The position numbers and the translations under genes are program-made. Positions 33,735 to 44,814 of a stretch of DNA of 64,000 nucleotides are shown here, in pieces; the stretch's first letter is position 1, and the number at the start of each line of letters is the position of its first letter. Source of the stretch: Apoderus coryli (lineage: Eukaryota; Arthropoda; Insecta; Coleoptera; Attelabidae); the NCBI GenBank assembly GCA_911728435.2, contig OU452202.1, forward strand, positions 18,455,135-18,519,134, read 5' to 3'. The notes below the pieces were generated by a model. The model had not been told where the DNA came from. It saw only the letters and a program-made list of their open reading frames with translations, and made no database searches.

Positions 33735-34213
33735 AATCTTTTATGAAGTAATGTATAACGACGAGGAGCAGGTTTGATTTGTAAATAAAAAACGTCTGCT
33801 CCCTAGAGATAAAAAACTTAAAAGGAATTCATTACTACATTAAACTACAATATTAACTAAACAATTACAACATAATAATGTTGGTTCAGCCATTTTTATT
33901 TAATGTTTGTGACTAGTTAATGTTGTATTTTAACGTAGTACTGAATTATTTTTAAGTTTTGTCTCTAAGGAGTGTTTTCACAAAATGTACTATGTATAAA
34001 TCGAGGGTACGCGGAAAAAAACTTCTCCGACTTTAAGTGGTACTGTGGTAGAATTAATTGTTTGAATGACATTCCTACCGAGAGTTGGAAAATTTCTGTT
34101 AGTCATGTTATCAATGTTGGAAACTCGTACCTTTCTGTAGAATCAATTACACTAATTATAATTAATTTAGATGAGGATGTGATAGCGACACTGAAGTAAA
34201 TATACATACAATC
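33735..34213. other. No gene seen
   Basis: A 75-codon plus-strand frame at 33,972-34,199 has a mixed composition (NVLCINRGYAEKNFSDFKWY) but no recognisable domain, and no splice or start context that I can defend. Confidence 0.35.
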
Positions 34214-34473
34214 TGTCCACGGATAGAGTTTGGAAGAGGAAAAACTTTTTTATTTGTCGATTTAGAAGAAAAAGTCATTCTTTATAAAAAGTCTGCTTGT
34301 GTCGAAACTCAAATACTAAATTTACGATTACTATACAGGATATATGAAAAATAATATTTTTCAAACGAAATAAATTATCCATCATCAAAGTGGAGTGTCA
34401 GTTTCAAATAAAAGAAAACAAACAAAAACTTTCAAAGTCAACTCCACAAAATCTTTAATTTAGTTATGAAAAA

Positions 34474-34511
34474 GGAAACTAGTTTCGGCTCAACAAGCCA
34501 TCATCAGTCTA
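34474..34511 (-). ncRNA. Hammerhead ribozyme candidate 2 (minus strand)
   Basis: Minus strand: CUGAUGA (34,507-34,501), an unpaired U, stem II GGCUU/GAGCC with one U-G pair, GAAA (34,486-34,483), and the stem III palindrome ACUAGU, cleavage base U. Stem I is weak, with only two pairs before an A-C mismatch. It is the mirror copy of candidate 3 and has lost stem I pairing through a G-to-A type change, so it may be inactive. Confidence 0.6.
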
Positions 34512-34670
34512 TTCTTACAAAAACATATGTGTAGAAAAAATATCAAACATGAATATGAATAACATTACACGAAAACAAACACCTGTGTTGAGTAAAAGGT
34601 GTTTGTTTTCGTGTAATGTTATTCATATTCATGTTTGATATTTTTTCTACACATAATATGTTTTTGTAAG

Positions 34671-34713
34671 AATGGACTGATGATGGCTTGTTAAGCCGAA
34701 ACTAGTTTCCTTT
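34671..34713 (+). ncRNA. Hammerhead ribozyme candidate 3
   Basis: CUGAUGA (34,677-34,683), an unpaired U, stem II GGCUU/AAGCC with a 3-nt loop, GAAA (34,698-34,701), and the self-complementary ACUAGU stem III (34,701-34,706). The predicted cleavage base is U34707. Stem I pairs GGA (674-676) with UCC (708-710), followed by a U-U mismatch and two A-U pairs. All invariant core bases are present. It is on the opposite strand to candidate 2 within one palindrome. Confidence 0.7.
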
Positions 34714-35093
34714 TTCATAACTAAATTAAAGATTTTGTGGAGTTGACTTTGAAAGTTTTTGTTTCTTTTCTTTTATTTGAATAATATTTTAATGATTTTG
34801 ATTTTTTTGTTTTTTTTTTTAATTTTATGAAAATATTTTCAAACCTGTGATTTATTACGCCAATTGTGCAAAACACACTAATAAACTTTTTTCTCAAAGT
34901 GGTTAATTTCATAGCTATCTACTATTAAAATAAGAAAATTAAAAAAACAAGAAAATCAAAATACCCTGTATAGTAATCGTAAATTTAGTATTTGAATTTG
35001 TAGTTTTGACACAAGCAGACGTTTTTATAAAGAATGCCTTTTTCTTCTAAATCCACAAATAAAAAGTTTTTCTTCTTCCAAACTATATTCAAT

Positions 35094-35565
35094 GTGTCCA
35101 CGGATAGAGTTTGGAAGAGCAAAAACTTTTTATTTGTAGATTTAGAAGAAAAAGTCATTCTTTATAAAAACGTCTGCTTGTGTCAAAACTACAATTTGAG
35201 TACGAAATTTACGATTACTATACAGGGTATATCAAAAATAACATTTTTAATGATTTTGATTTCCTTGTTTTTTTTTTTTTAATTTTATTATTTTAATTAA
35301 CCACTTTGAGAAAAAAGTTTATTAGTGTTTTTGCACAATTGGTGTAATAAATTGAAAATATTTTCATAAAATTAAAAAAATCAAAAAAATCAAAATCATT
35401 AAAAATGTTATTTTTGATATATCCTGTATAGTAATCGTGAATTTGACATTTGAAATTGTAGTTTCGACACAAGCAAACATTTTTATAAAGAATTACTTTT
35501 TCTTCTAAATCGACAAATAAAAAAGTTTTTCCTCTTCCAAACTCTATCCGTGGACACATTGTAGA
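35094..35565. mobile_element. Foldback element B
   Basis: Left arm 35,094-about 35,270 and right arm about 35,375-35,565 are reverse complements, with tips TGTCCACGGATAG and its mirror. The centre (CCACTTTGAGAAAAAAG, AGTGTTTTTGCACAATTGG) is the reverse complement of the centre of element A, which lies 5 bp away. The two copies of one family therefore sit back to back in opposite orientation. No coding capacity; the frames in the arms are mirror products. Confidence 0.85.
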
Positions 35566-36060
35566 ATAGAATTGTACATTTTTTAAATAAATTACTTGTA
35601 TATCTCCTGTATATTATGCAAAATAAAATTCAAATTTATTAAGTTGGAGCCTGTAGCACATTTGCATCTTTCACCTGGTGATTTTCTACACAATAGGTAG
35701 TTGATTGCAGCTGTTAAGCCAAAACCATTTTTCGTGAACTGTACCTATACCTATTATAATTATTTGTATTGCGAAATATTGTTATAGTTATTAATTAGTT
35801 TTATTTTAGAGTTTTAATAGAATGCGTTTCTATTATCTTTTAATGTTTACTTATTAATCAACATTTTGAAATGTTTATGTTCAAGTAGATGGGAATGAAG
35901 TTATTTTCCTTATTATTTTCTAAATTACCAAATCTACTTCTAATCTATCTTTTTCAGCATACCAACTTTACAAAGTAATAACGCATGCAGAATATTGCAA
36001 AGCAAGATAAAATAAGCTCCAACATATAATATATATTTATTACCTACTTTGCCTTTTAAA
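35566..36060. other. No gene seen
   Basis: AT-rich spacer between foldback B and the RTE-like pseudogene. Nothing supported. Confidence 0.4.
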
Positions 36061-36074
36061 TTTGAATGCATTTT

Positions 36075-37345
36075 CGTTTTTCTTCTTCTACTTATGGTGC
36101 CTTATCCTTAAGGACGTTGGCTATTACATTTGCCCACCTGATCTTATTTGTAGCTGTCCTGAACAGTTCTATGGAGGTCATATTTGTCCGTTGTCGTAGG
36201 TTTTTAAGCCATGAGTTGCGTCTTCTTCCTGGTCCCCTTTTGCTATTGATTTTGCCTTCAATTATAAGTTGGAGCAGTTCGTATTTTTCATTTCTCATGA
36301 TGTGGCCAAAATATTGTGTTTTTCGTTTCTTTATGAGGATCATGAGCTCTCTTTCTTTGTTCATTCTCCGCAAGACTTCCTCGTTTGTCGTATGACTCAT
36401 GTAGGATATTCTGAGCATTTTTCGGTAACACCAGAGTTCAAATGCTTGGATTCTTTTTTGTGTTGCCTCTGTCATTGTCCAGGCTTCAACACCCTAGAGT
36501 AAAGTAGAGAAAACATAGTACTTAAGTATTCGAGCTCTCAATGAAAGATTCACCTGGCGACTACATAGGACTTTTTGCATTTTGTAAAATACTGTACGTG
36601 CTTTTTCTAGACGTGTTTTTATCTCTAGTGAGTGGTCCCAAGTTTCATCAAGATGGCTTCCAAGGTAAGTTATTCTTGTTACTTTTTCCAGATCTTTTTC
36701 GTTAACCTTGATCTTCACCGTTCTGTTCTGGTGTTTGCTGATGATCATCGTTTTTGTTTTCTGTGTATTTAGTTTCATTCCAAATTCTTCGCTGGCTGCC
36801 GTTATCCTCTCCATTAGACGTTGTAGTGCTTCAGCACTATCTGCCAGAATGACCGTGTCATCAGCATATCGCAGGTTGTTGATACATTGTCCATTTATAA
36901 TTATGCCATCTGATGTGTCTTCCAGAGCTTTTTTAAATATCTCCTCCGAGTGAACGTTAAATCGTATGGGTGACAGAATACATCCCTGTCTTACTCCCTT
37001 CTCGATATTAATTTTTCCAGATGTTTTCTTTTTTATTCTAATTTTGGCCTTTTGTTCCTGATAGAGGTTTGAAATAATCCTTAAATCCTTATCGTCTATG
37101 TTACATGACCTTAAGATGTTCATTAGTTTATCATGTTTCACAAAGTACACATCAGTACATCAGGCTTATAATCCTATGTTCTTCACATTTCTTGGAGTTT
37201 CTCTTTTTTGGTATTGGTACAAATATCGATGTCAGCCATTCTTCTGGTATTATACCTGTTTCATATATTTTATTAAATAGATCTTCTACTACTTCGATGT
37301 GTTCGTCTAGTAGTAATTTCGTAATTTCGTTTTTAATGGGGAAAA
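36075..37345 (-). pseudogene. RTE-like reverse transcriptase pseudogene
   Basis: Minus strand. An N-terminal RT piece (about 37,337-37,158) reads LLLDEHIEVVEDLFNKIYET, then IIPEEWLTSIFVPIPKK, up to HRIISLM. A deletion then removes the fingers and the first catalytic Asp. The frame resumes with KHDKLMNILRS, GVRQGCILSP and YADDTVILADS (the catalytic box), then thumb sequence. A single TAG at 36,496-36,494 (probably from a Tyr codon in LLYGVEAW) interrupts it. The C-terminal domain follows with AFELWCYRKMLRISY, FGHIMRN and KRGPGRRRNSWL, the last being the basic segment usual in RTE-type proteins. Apart from the deletion and one stop, the frame is clean, so this is a fairly young copy. Confidence 0.88.
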
Positions 37346-40300
37346 TTGCCCTTCTCTTAAAATATCATGCGGCAAAATAAACATTTTAAAGTTATTCCAG
37401 ACTAACTATTTGAAGACACTAGATAGCAAGATGTGTATTTGACATTTTGCCTAAAACAGACTTGGAAAGTATTGAAAAACTCAATTGATATATTTCGAAT
37501 CTCACATATTGAACAGACACATATGATTACTTTATATGCACAAATCTAATTTATTGAAAAAATTATTGATCCTGCAATACAACAAAAGCAATAAGAAGGA
37601 ACATTCTAACAATAAGTTCTAATTATGCTTCCAGCGTTTTCTAAGGTAAAACTGGCTTTTTCGCCGATTACGAGTAGATATCGCCTTTCATAAATTTCAG
37701 AAACTTCTCTCATATCACGTCATTAAAATGTCTATATTAGATACATACCATACCTATTACAACTAAAAAAAGTATTAAATTACAGTTTCTCAAACAAATT
37801 TAATGATACGGTTTAAAATGAAAATATGACACACACATAATAAACCAGCCATGGTAAATATGGAGTTAAACGCTTTAATTAAACGTGAAATTTGAAATTA
37901 TTAGTTTCAATAACCATAGTGGTGTACTCATTTGATGATTTTGTAAATAGTAGGACCATCTGTTTCCTCTGGTTATTCAAAATACAATAAGTGTAAATTA
38001 GTTTGTCACGCGATTAATACATCAGGGCAAAAATACCAGATGCAAACGAAATAACTTAAAAATCAATACATTTTTATGTTTTATATTCTACGACACTATT
38101 ATAATACGAGTATAATAAGCAAACGGAAATATTATACAGGGTGAGTGAGGTTTTTATAACAGGACTATAACAAGTTCTAGAAGAGAAGATTAAAATCTTT
38201 TACAAACATAATATATCCGTGAAATATTTGTTTCTGAGATATTGGGTGTCAAAGTTTCAGAATTGATTTAATTTGAAGAAGTACAAAGTACAAAGCAAAC
38301 AAAGGCCACCTCCACCATTTTTTGAATTGAATACTTCTTTGGCCGCATGAGAGTGATTTTTCAAGGTCGCCTCACGTGAAGACACGATTTAATATTTTCA
38401 TCACGCAAAAGAGATGAAACATATAACAAATACGAGTGAGAGAGAGACAGAGATATTTGTGGTATATGTTACACACTCTATCCTATACCATACACGAGAA
38501 ATCGAGTGCATGCATAGGCACAGCTACACCACAACGCGCTTGGTTTTGATATATACCGGTTGTATTGCAGCATACACAAGAGTATTATTATACCAGTTGT
38601 ACTTTGTTGTATGAGATTAAATAGTTTTTACTGAAATAAATAATAATAAGAATGATTAATTTTTAATTAAAAATTAATGAATATTAATTTGATATTTGAC
38701 AAAAACTTTGATTTCCGCTATATTCTTAACATTAAATTGTCCAATGATTTATAAACATGAAATTAGATATACGTTGCATATTTATTTTTGTTTAAACTTA
38801 CACAAGCAAATATTATAATACAAAATAACTTTGTGATTGTTATGTGATAGTCTCTAGTCGTACGTTTATGTTATATATACTATAAGATACTATACTATAA
38901 CTATGCGGGCGGCGAATTGCTTTGAAGACATGAAGAAGAAACGTTCCGACACGATGAGAACCAACTGTATAAACTGTGCCGATACTATTCCTTATTTTTA
39001 CGATGGATACACTTAGGGTGTTATTTTACAAGGCAAAGATTGTGTATTATACGAGATATTGTCGATACAACCGGTGTAGGTATTGAATTCAATTTTTTAT
39101 GGAGGTAGACGTAAACAGTAATCATATGTAATAACGAAATATTAGAGAGGGTCAGCCATAAGGAAAAAGATTGTGCTTGGGCTTCGTGATGCTTGGATTC
39201 GTTTGAAAATTATGAGTCAACTAAAAATATATACTTCATCCAAGAGAAATAAATATCTTGTAGTTTGAAATTGTGGTGAAAGAAGTATTCACTTCTATCA
39301 CGTGTACTGTGCTGCATGCGATTTTTTTTTATTTTTTCTTTTTTATTATTAAATTGAATATATGTTTCGGAATTCAGTGTTCATATTCACGCGTGACAAT
39401 ATTCGCTTGCTTTGTAATTGGTTTAATTACCTACTGAAATTTTTTTCTCATTAATTTAGAATTAACTAATTAATCTTCTATTTCATACTTTGTTCTTTGC
39501 ATTTAAAAAATAAAATAAAATGTGTAAAGTAGACCATTAACTAATCCTAAATTTCAATGGGTCGTCCATTCGGATGGAGCTTCTATATTTATATTTGAAA
39601 TATATTATATTGTTCAATTACTCCACTGTCTAATAATGGAACATTGATAAAATTTATTTTTATTTTGTCTTTTTTGTTCTCGGGAAAACATCTAAAAATG
39701 AATAAGAAAAAGGTTATAAGCGAAGTAAACAAATACAAATTCTAAAGAAGTATTACTGGCTATAAAACATACTTCTAGTCAAAACTAAATATTTTTAACG
39801 ATTAGTGGTATGCCTTTTTTAAAGCCAGTTGGAAATAGGAAGATGGATGAAAGAGAATAAGAAAAATCCAACCAGTCAGATATATAGGTGATCAAGTAGT
39901 TGCTTAATCACAATCAGTATTTTAAATGTGCCACGTTATGCACTCTGGGCGTTTTACGATTTCTATTATCCCGGCATAATATTTTATTATTCTTGGATTG
40001 TGGTAGTTGACGAGAGATATATTTATTTCCAGTGGCGCAGTTAAAGAAGTATTTTTTAGTAACTAGATAATATAATATACTAACTCTTTTCTATTTGTTT
40101 GTATAATGTATTTCTTTTAACTGTTGCAATATATTTAAACTGTAGTGTAAAATTTAAAAATAAAGATTTACATGTGCAGTGTCTTATAAACGAACATGAA
40201 AAAGAATGTGATTTAAATATCTGTAAAAAATAACAAGCTGAGTAAATTATTATTGTCAATTTATCGAGTGATTAGAGAGGGAAATGTAATTGACCTAGTG

Positions 40301-41688
40301 TAAAAAGAAAACGTATTGGAGAAAAATCTAAACAAATTGATGACAACGATAGGGACTTCAACAACAAATTTAATAACACTTAAGTCTCGTAGAACCATGA
40401 CTGATTTGTGTTTTATGTATGTTGATTCATTTTCAAATTGACTCAGCTTTTTTGGTTGAATCGTTGAATTTTAATACTGAAATTTTTTGCAATAAATATT
40501 CACAGTTTAGGAATGAGTGTCAAGTGAAGTTATTTCAAGTCTCTTGAATCTTTTATTTTAATTGTACTATTGTAACAATAATAATTAAGAATGTTTTGTT
40601 GAAAGTGCTTTGTCTTGCAGTTTGTTTTTACCACATATTATGATTATTGTAATTCTTTATATATTATGTAAACGGAGTTGCCGTTAAATAAATAAATATT
40701 AACTAAAACATTGCTTAACATAAACAGCCATAAAAATTATGTACTACCTATTGCAAACCTAAGTGCAAACCAGTTTAAAAATGACACCTCGTATAATACC
40801 TAAGAACACTCCATATAACCGGACAAGCTGTATTTAGACTAATGCATAAAAAATAATGAAGGGAAACCTTTTACCTTTTTTTTTGTATTTAATTTCAGCG
40901 GTTGTTTAAAAAAATTAAAACGTACCCCTTGGCAACTTACAAGGCTCATGAGTGAGATTTAAAATGATACAGCAGATAATTTGGTCTCTTCCATTTCCTT
41001 CGGGACAGGCAGAACGTGCCATTAATATTGGCGAAGTACCCTGCTAATAATAAAATAACAACGTCATGGGACACTCCCTCCTTCTAAAGCGAAATTAATT
41101 AGAAAAAACATCATATTTTAAATTTTCATCTCAATCAACACACAAAAAAAAAACACATGTTTAGGAACTGAAGTGAAACTTTTACATTTCATTTTTCCTT
41201 TACAACACCCCCACACTAGCTAGTTAGGTATTGTGTATCGTTTCAAAAGCGACTCGTGCCGCCACTTTGCCCTTAACAGATGTCTTGTAAGTAAGAGGGT
41301 CTCTATAAAGAGATAAAAGACGAAAGCAAAAAGAAAAAAATGTAGTAACACACCACTATTGATAGGCACTTATTTTGACGTGACGCAGTCTCTATTATGA
41401 CTTCTAATAGAGCGTGTCTTGTTTTGTTTGCACCAACCCTCGCATGTCTAATTATGATTTATTGATATTACCATACCAGGGCAATTCTTTTTTAACACAG
41501 CTTTCCTGCATTCTTGCGTCAACTTTTGGTTAGTTGTGTTTATTTTTAGACAATGTACTTAATGTAGCTGATCCACTAATCGTATCTCATGAACAGAGCC
41601 GGAGCTAGATATTTAATTTTTAGGGTTAAAGTTGTTTGTTAAACCTTAAAATAGGCATATACCAATTTTACGACGTTCAATTCAGATA
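37346..41688. other. Long stretch without a recognised gene
   Basis: TACAGGGT at 38,135-38,142 marks the end of a dispersed repeat, and GA-rich microsatellite-like DNA lies near 38,430. A 37-codon frame with ATG at 38,903 has unusually GC-rich, non-repetitive codons but no similarity I recognise. At 40,675-40,705, GGAGTTGCCGTTAAATAAATAAA looks like the 3' end of a Jockey-type LINE without preceding coding sequence. The rest (39.0-40.5 kb and 40.8-41.6 kb) shows nothing I can support. Confidence 0.35.
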
Positions 41689-41696
41689 ATCTAGAT

Positions 41697-42168
41697 CAGT
41701 GGTCGCCAACCTTCTGAATGTATTGAGCACCTTCGGTGATTGTAGAATGTACGTTGAGCTACTTTTTGTTTTTTTTTTTGAATGTACAGTGTTTTGGGGC
41801 CTTGGTGTGGTATAGGACGCTATCATACAGGACCTAATCAATTAACTAATTATCCTTAATGACCGTTTAGGCGTATGTCGTTTGGCATGAAAATATCCCT
41901 TCATAATATCATTGGTCTGCGTAAATTTCACGACCCCATTATTAGGGAACCAGATTTCAATTTTTTGGGGCCTTGGTTTGGTATAGGACGCTATCATACA
42001 GGACCTAATCAAGACCTAAGAAACTATCCTTAATGAGGAATCCTCCGCATGTCGTTTGGCATGTAGATAGATATGTTCGAAGCTACGTACCAGAAATCTC
42101 TTCGCGAGCTACCAGAATTCTCTTTGCGAGCTACCAGGGGCTCGCGATCGACAGGTTGGCGACCACTG
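41697..42168. mobile_element. hAT-type MITE with perfect 16-bp TIRs
   Basis: The 472-bp element has identical 16-bp terminal inverted repeats CAGTGGTCGCCAACCT and an 8-bp target duplication ATCTAGAT (41,689-41,696 and 42,169-42,176), itself a palindrome. Inside, a ~110-bp segment is directly duplicated (about 41,795-41,900 and 41,957-42,070), sharing GGGGCCTTGG, GGTATAGGACGCTATCATAC and ATGTCGTTTGGCATG. Near the right end CGAGCTACCAG recurs three times. No transposase, so it was moved by a hAT enzyme supplied elsewhere. A 60-codon frame inside it is not a gene. Confidence 0.94.
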
Positions 42169-42749
42169 ATCTAGATATTGGAACTGCTAAATTCCTATTA
42201 TCAAATTTATTCTGAGTAAAGGTTCGCTGAAACCAAAAAATAAATGCCTAAGCTTGCATTAAGTGGGCGCAACCGCCACAGATCAAGCTCCGATTGGTAT
42301 AGTCTTTCTAATTTTAATTTAAAGTGATAAATGGCCAGTCCGACACGGCCAGTCCTATAGACTGTCACTGTATACAGTGACTGCAAAAAGTTTCATCCAC
42401 TTGAGGTTTTATTAAAAATTATTATCTAATTTGATAGATCTTCTTTCATTTTATTAATCTACGAAAAACTATTAAACAAATCATGGTCATTTAGATTAGT
42501 CAGAGAAAATATCACGTTTCTTTTTTTTTCGATTATTCATTAACCCAATTCTTTTTCCAGTCACTGTAGTTATTTTTATTACTGTCGGAATCCTTTGGCA
42601 GGCATGATTTATTATACGGCTTATATAGGAGTGAGAAATGTATCAAAAAACGCTGCATTCGATGCCCTTTTATAATGTAAAGAGGCCTGGGAACGGATAG
42701 CCCCGGTAGAATAACTAAATTTATATATTTCAGATTAACTTTGGAAAAA

Positions 42750-43160
42750 CTATACTGCTGTTCCAAAGTGGTGTGTTGATTTTATATAATAATGCACACC
42801 TGCACATCAGTCCAGTTATCCTCGTACTTCACGAAAAACACGGCAGGATAATCTGTTTATAGTTGTGATCTGAGTCCACCTGACTTCTATTTTTGCTTCA
42901 AGCTGACACTCCTCCTATGGATATTTCGATGCTCAATAAAAACGAGACGTCCAAGTATATTTCTGGGCTGCTGCGACAAGCGTAGATTGGTTATACTGAG
43001 GACCTGTATCAATCACTTTTGCCTCTTTCAAAAAATATTCCTCGGGTGTATATTTTTTAAACAACACTGGTATATTGAAGTAATACCCTTTGTTGAATCA
43101 ACATTGCTGTGTAATAAACAATTAGCATATCAGGAACACAAGAAAGGCGAAAAGTTAGCG
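42750..43160 (+). pseudogene. Tc1/mariner-superfamily transposase relic
   Basis: Broken plus-strand frames read VLILYNNAHLHIS (from 42,773), corresponding to the 'vLl.DNArpH' box with Asp changed to Asn, and, after a frameshift, DLSPPDFYFCFKL (from 42,867), corresponding to 'DLsPpDy.lFpkLK' with the last catalytic Asp kept. The spacing between the two acidic positions is about 31 codons with a frameshift between. Downstream scraps to 43,160 may be the C-terminus. No terminal repeats were found. Confidence 0.5.
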
Positions 43161-43568
43161 AAACGAAAATTATACTACTATTACCTCCAACTTACTATAA
43201 TGTAAACTATTCACACATTTGGGTTAGGCTTGGTATCATATGACAGAGTCTTAGATCTTGACAGGCCGTGCATTGTATGTATTTGTTAGGGACATTATTA
43301 TACAAATAGTGGGACAACAAAACACAAAGGTATACCGTAACTATGTTGCCTAGTTTCCTTAACCATCGTCAATGTAATATAGCGGCATGTGACACATAAA
43401 GGGAACAAGGGTGCGACTAATCCCTTTCATAATATTATGATATTTTAAAGGTATTATGCTGGACTAAGGAGAACTGGAATCAGAGACAAATTAAGTAATT
43501 TTGTATTCTGTACTTACGTAGGATCATAATTAATACCAGCAAATTGGCTAGAAATTTTTAAAGCAAAC

Positions 43569-43627
43569 ATATTATGACAACTCATATAAGAATTTTATTT
43601 AAATTCTTATATGAGTTGTCATAATAT
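43569..43627. repeat. Perfect 27-bp hairpin, 5-nt loop
   Basis: Arms 43,569-43,595 and 43,601-43,627 are exact reverse complements around TATTT. The core is TGACAACTCATATAAGAATT. There is no related sequence nearby, so it stands alone as a precise palindrome in otherwise ordinary DNA. Confidence 0.95.
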
Positions 43628-44814
43628 ACATATATACACTTTGTCCAGTCCGAAGATAAAAGCTCTAAAACATGGATTTAGAAGGCCCCAACTTACCCTA
43701 AACAATATATATATATTGCTCGTACGTCAAAACATTCTCAGGGCGTATACTGTCAAAAGTGTCAAACTTCACAAGTTAAAATATGTGATCATATTTGTAG
43801 AAATATCATTGCCACTATAAGAGATAGTTCTAAAAAAGTTCTACAGCCTATTTCCTGGGCTTATCTACTTTTTATGCGCAGTTTTTCTTTTTTTAAATCA
43901 ACACCTCTTCTAACAAGATCGCCTGTTTCAAATTAAAATGTATTTTCAAATCAACGTTGTAATTTTTTGCACCTCATCGATTTTCACGTACAGTTATAGT
44001 GCGTAACAAAATCTCCGTCATCCTTTGAACAAAACACTACCTTTCGTTCTTTATAATAACACAGAAACTCTGAAATCGAAATTCTAACTTTTTATTTTCC
44101 AGCTTTTCCATTTATGTGATAGTTAATTAAAAACAAAATTTAAACGAGTTAATTAAAATCAGTCAATGTTGAATTATAATTGCATAGTTGTATGAGACTA
44201 TATTATTCTGTTAATTATAATCATCAGAGTTTAGTTCGTTTACTTACTTAATAAACTAAAATTATGGAGATTGACAATATCGTAACTATACATTTAATTT
44301 TAACAAGATTGAACTCAAAATAAAAAGTAACTGTTATAAAATTTCATAGAACTATTGTAACTAGTACTCAACGTAAGTGTATAATGTCAAAGATATTATC
44401 GGTAGTTAACAATTAATTTAGTTTGAAAAATTGTGCATTCCTGAGCGGATTGCAATTGGGAATTAATTGGAGATTAAAAATTTTACCCTCGTAAAATCGC
44501 AATTTAAGTACTAAATCGAGAATATCTAAACTAAAATTCTTTACTTTAAATTTATGGAAAATGATATGTAAAAAGAAAAATCAGGAAAAACTAACATGAT
44601 TTCTTATGAGAACTATAAAATATAAAAAAATATTTCTGCCAGAGACTGACTCCAATGGAATTCTCGATTTAATCTGAAAAATCTCTTGATAACTTTCCTG
44701 CATTTGTTCCGAAACATGCTAGGCTAAGGATAATTTAATTTTTTGAAAATTCCAGGCTTTTGATATTAATGTTTACTTTCTTAAACACCCTTGGAAAACG
44801 TGGACAATTGTGAA
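43628..44814. other. No gene seen
   Basis: A 69-codon frame at 43,611-43,820 overlaps the hairpin and has no recognisable domain. The rest is AT-rich with no supported feature. Confidence 0.4.

Larger units (their letters stand above)
34404..34780. mobile_element. Near-perfect 377-bp palindromic element with two hammerheads
   Basis: Arms 34,404-34,584 (181 nt) and 34,597-34,780 (184 nt) are almost exact reverse complements around a 12-nt loop. Few substitutions separate the arms, so this is one of the youngest structures in the window. Each arm carries a hammerhead core, one per strand, next to the block AAACTAGTTTC. No protein is encoded. It is nested inside foldback element A. The order ribozyme, AAATTAAAGATTTTGTGGAG, then tip is the same as in the 0.7-0.9-kb element. 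Confidence 0.9.
34214..35088. mobile_element. Foldback element A (older copy, interrupted)
   Basis: Left arm 34,214-34,345 begins TGTCCACGGATAGAGTTTGG. Right arm about 34,960-35,088 is its reverse complement. Both contain GATTTAGAAGAAAAAG, TTCTTTATAAAAA, TCTGCTTGTGTC, and ACGATTACTATACAGG. The central part matches the centre of element B (35,094-35,565) in reverse orientation. A ribozyme-bearing palindrome (34,404-34,780) has inserted between the left arm and the centre, so A was present first. Confidence 0.8.

Noticed and set aside
35034..35559. Frames sharing FLFVDLEEKVILYKNVCL on opposite strands
   Set aside because: They are the two arms of foldback element B; identical text arises from the inverted repeat.
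36066..37380. Several plus-strand frames of 60-109 codons
   Set aside because: They are antisense shadows of the minus-strand RTE-like RT, whose motifs are unambiguous.
38903..39016. 37-codon ATG frame with GC-rich codons
   Set aside because: Too short to support without transcript data, and it has no recognisable domain.
42033..42215. 60-codon plus-strand frame
   Set aside because: It lies mostly inside the hAT MITE and runs across its right terminal repeat.
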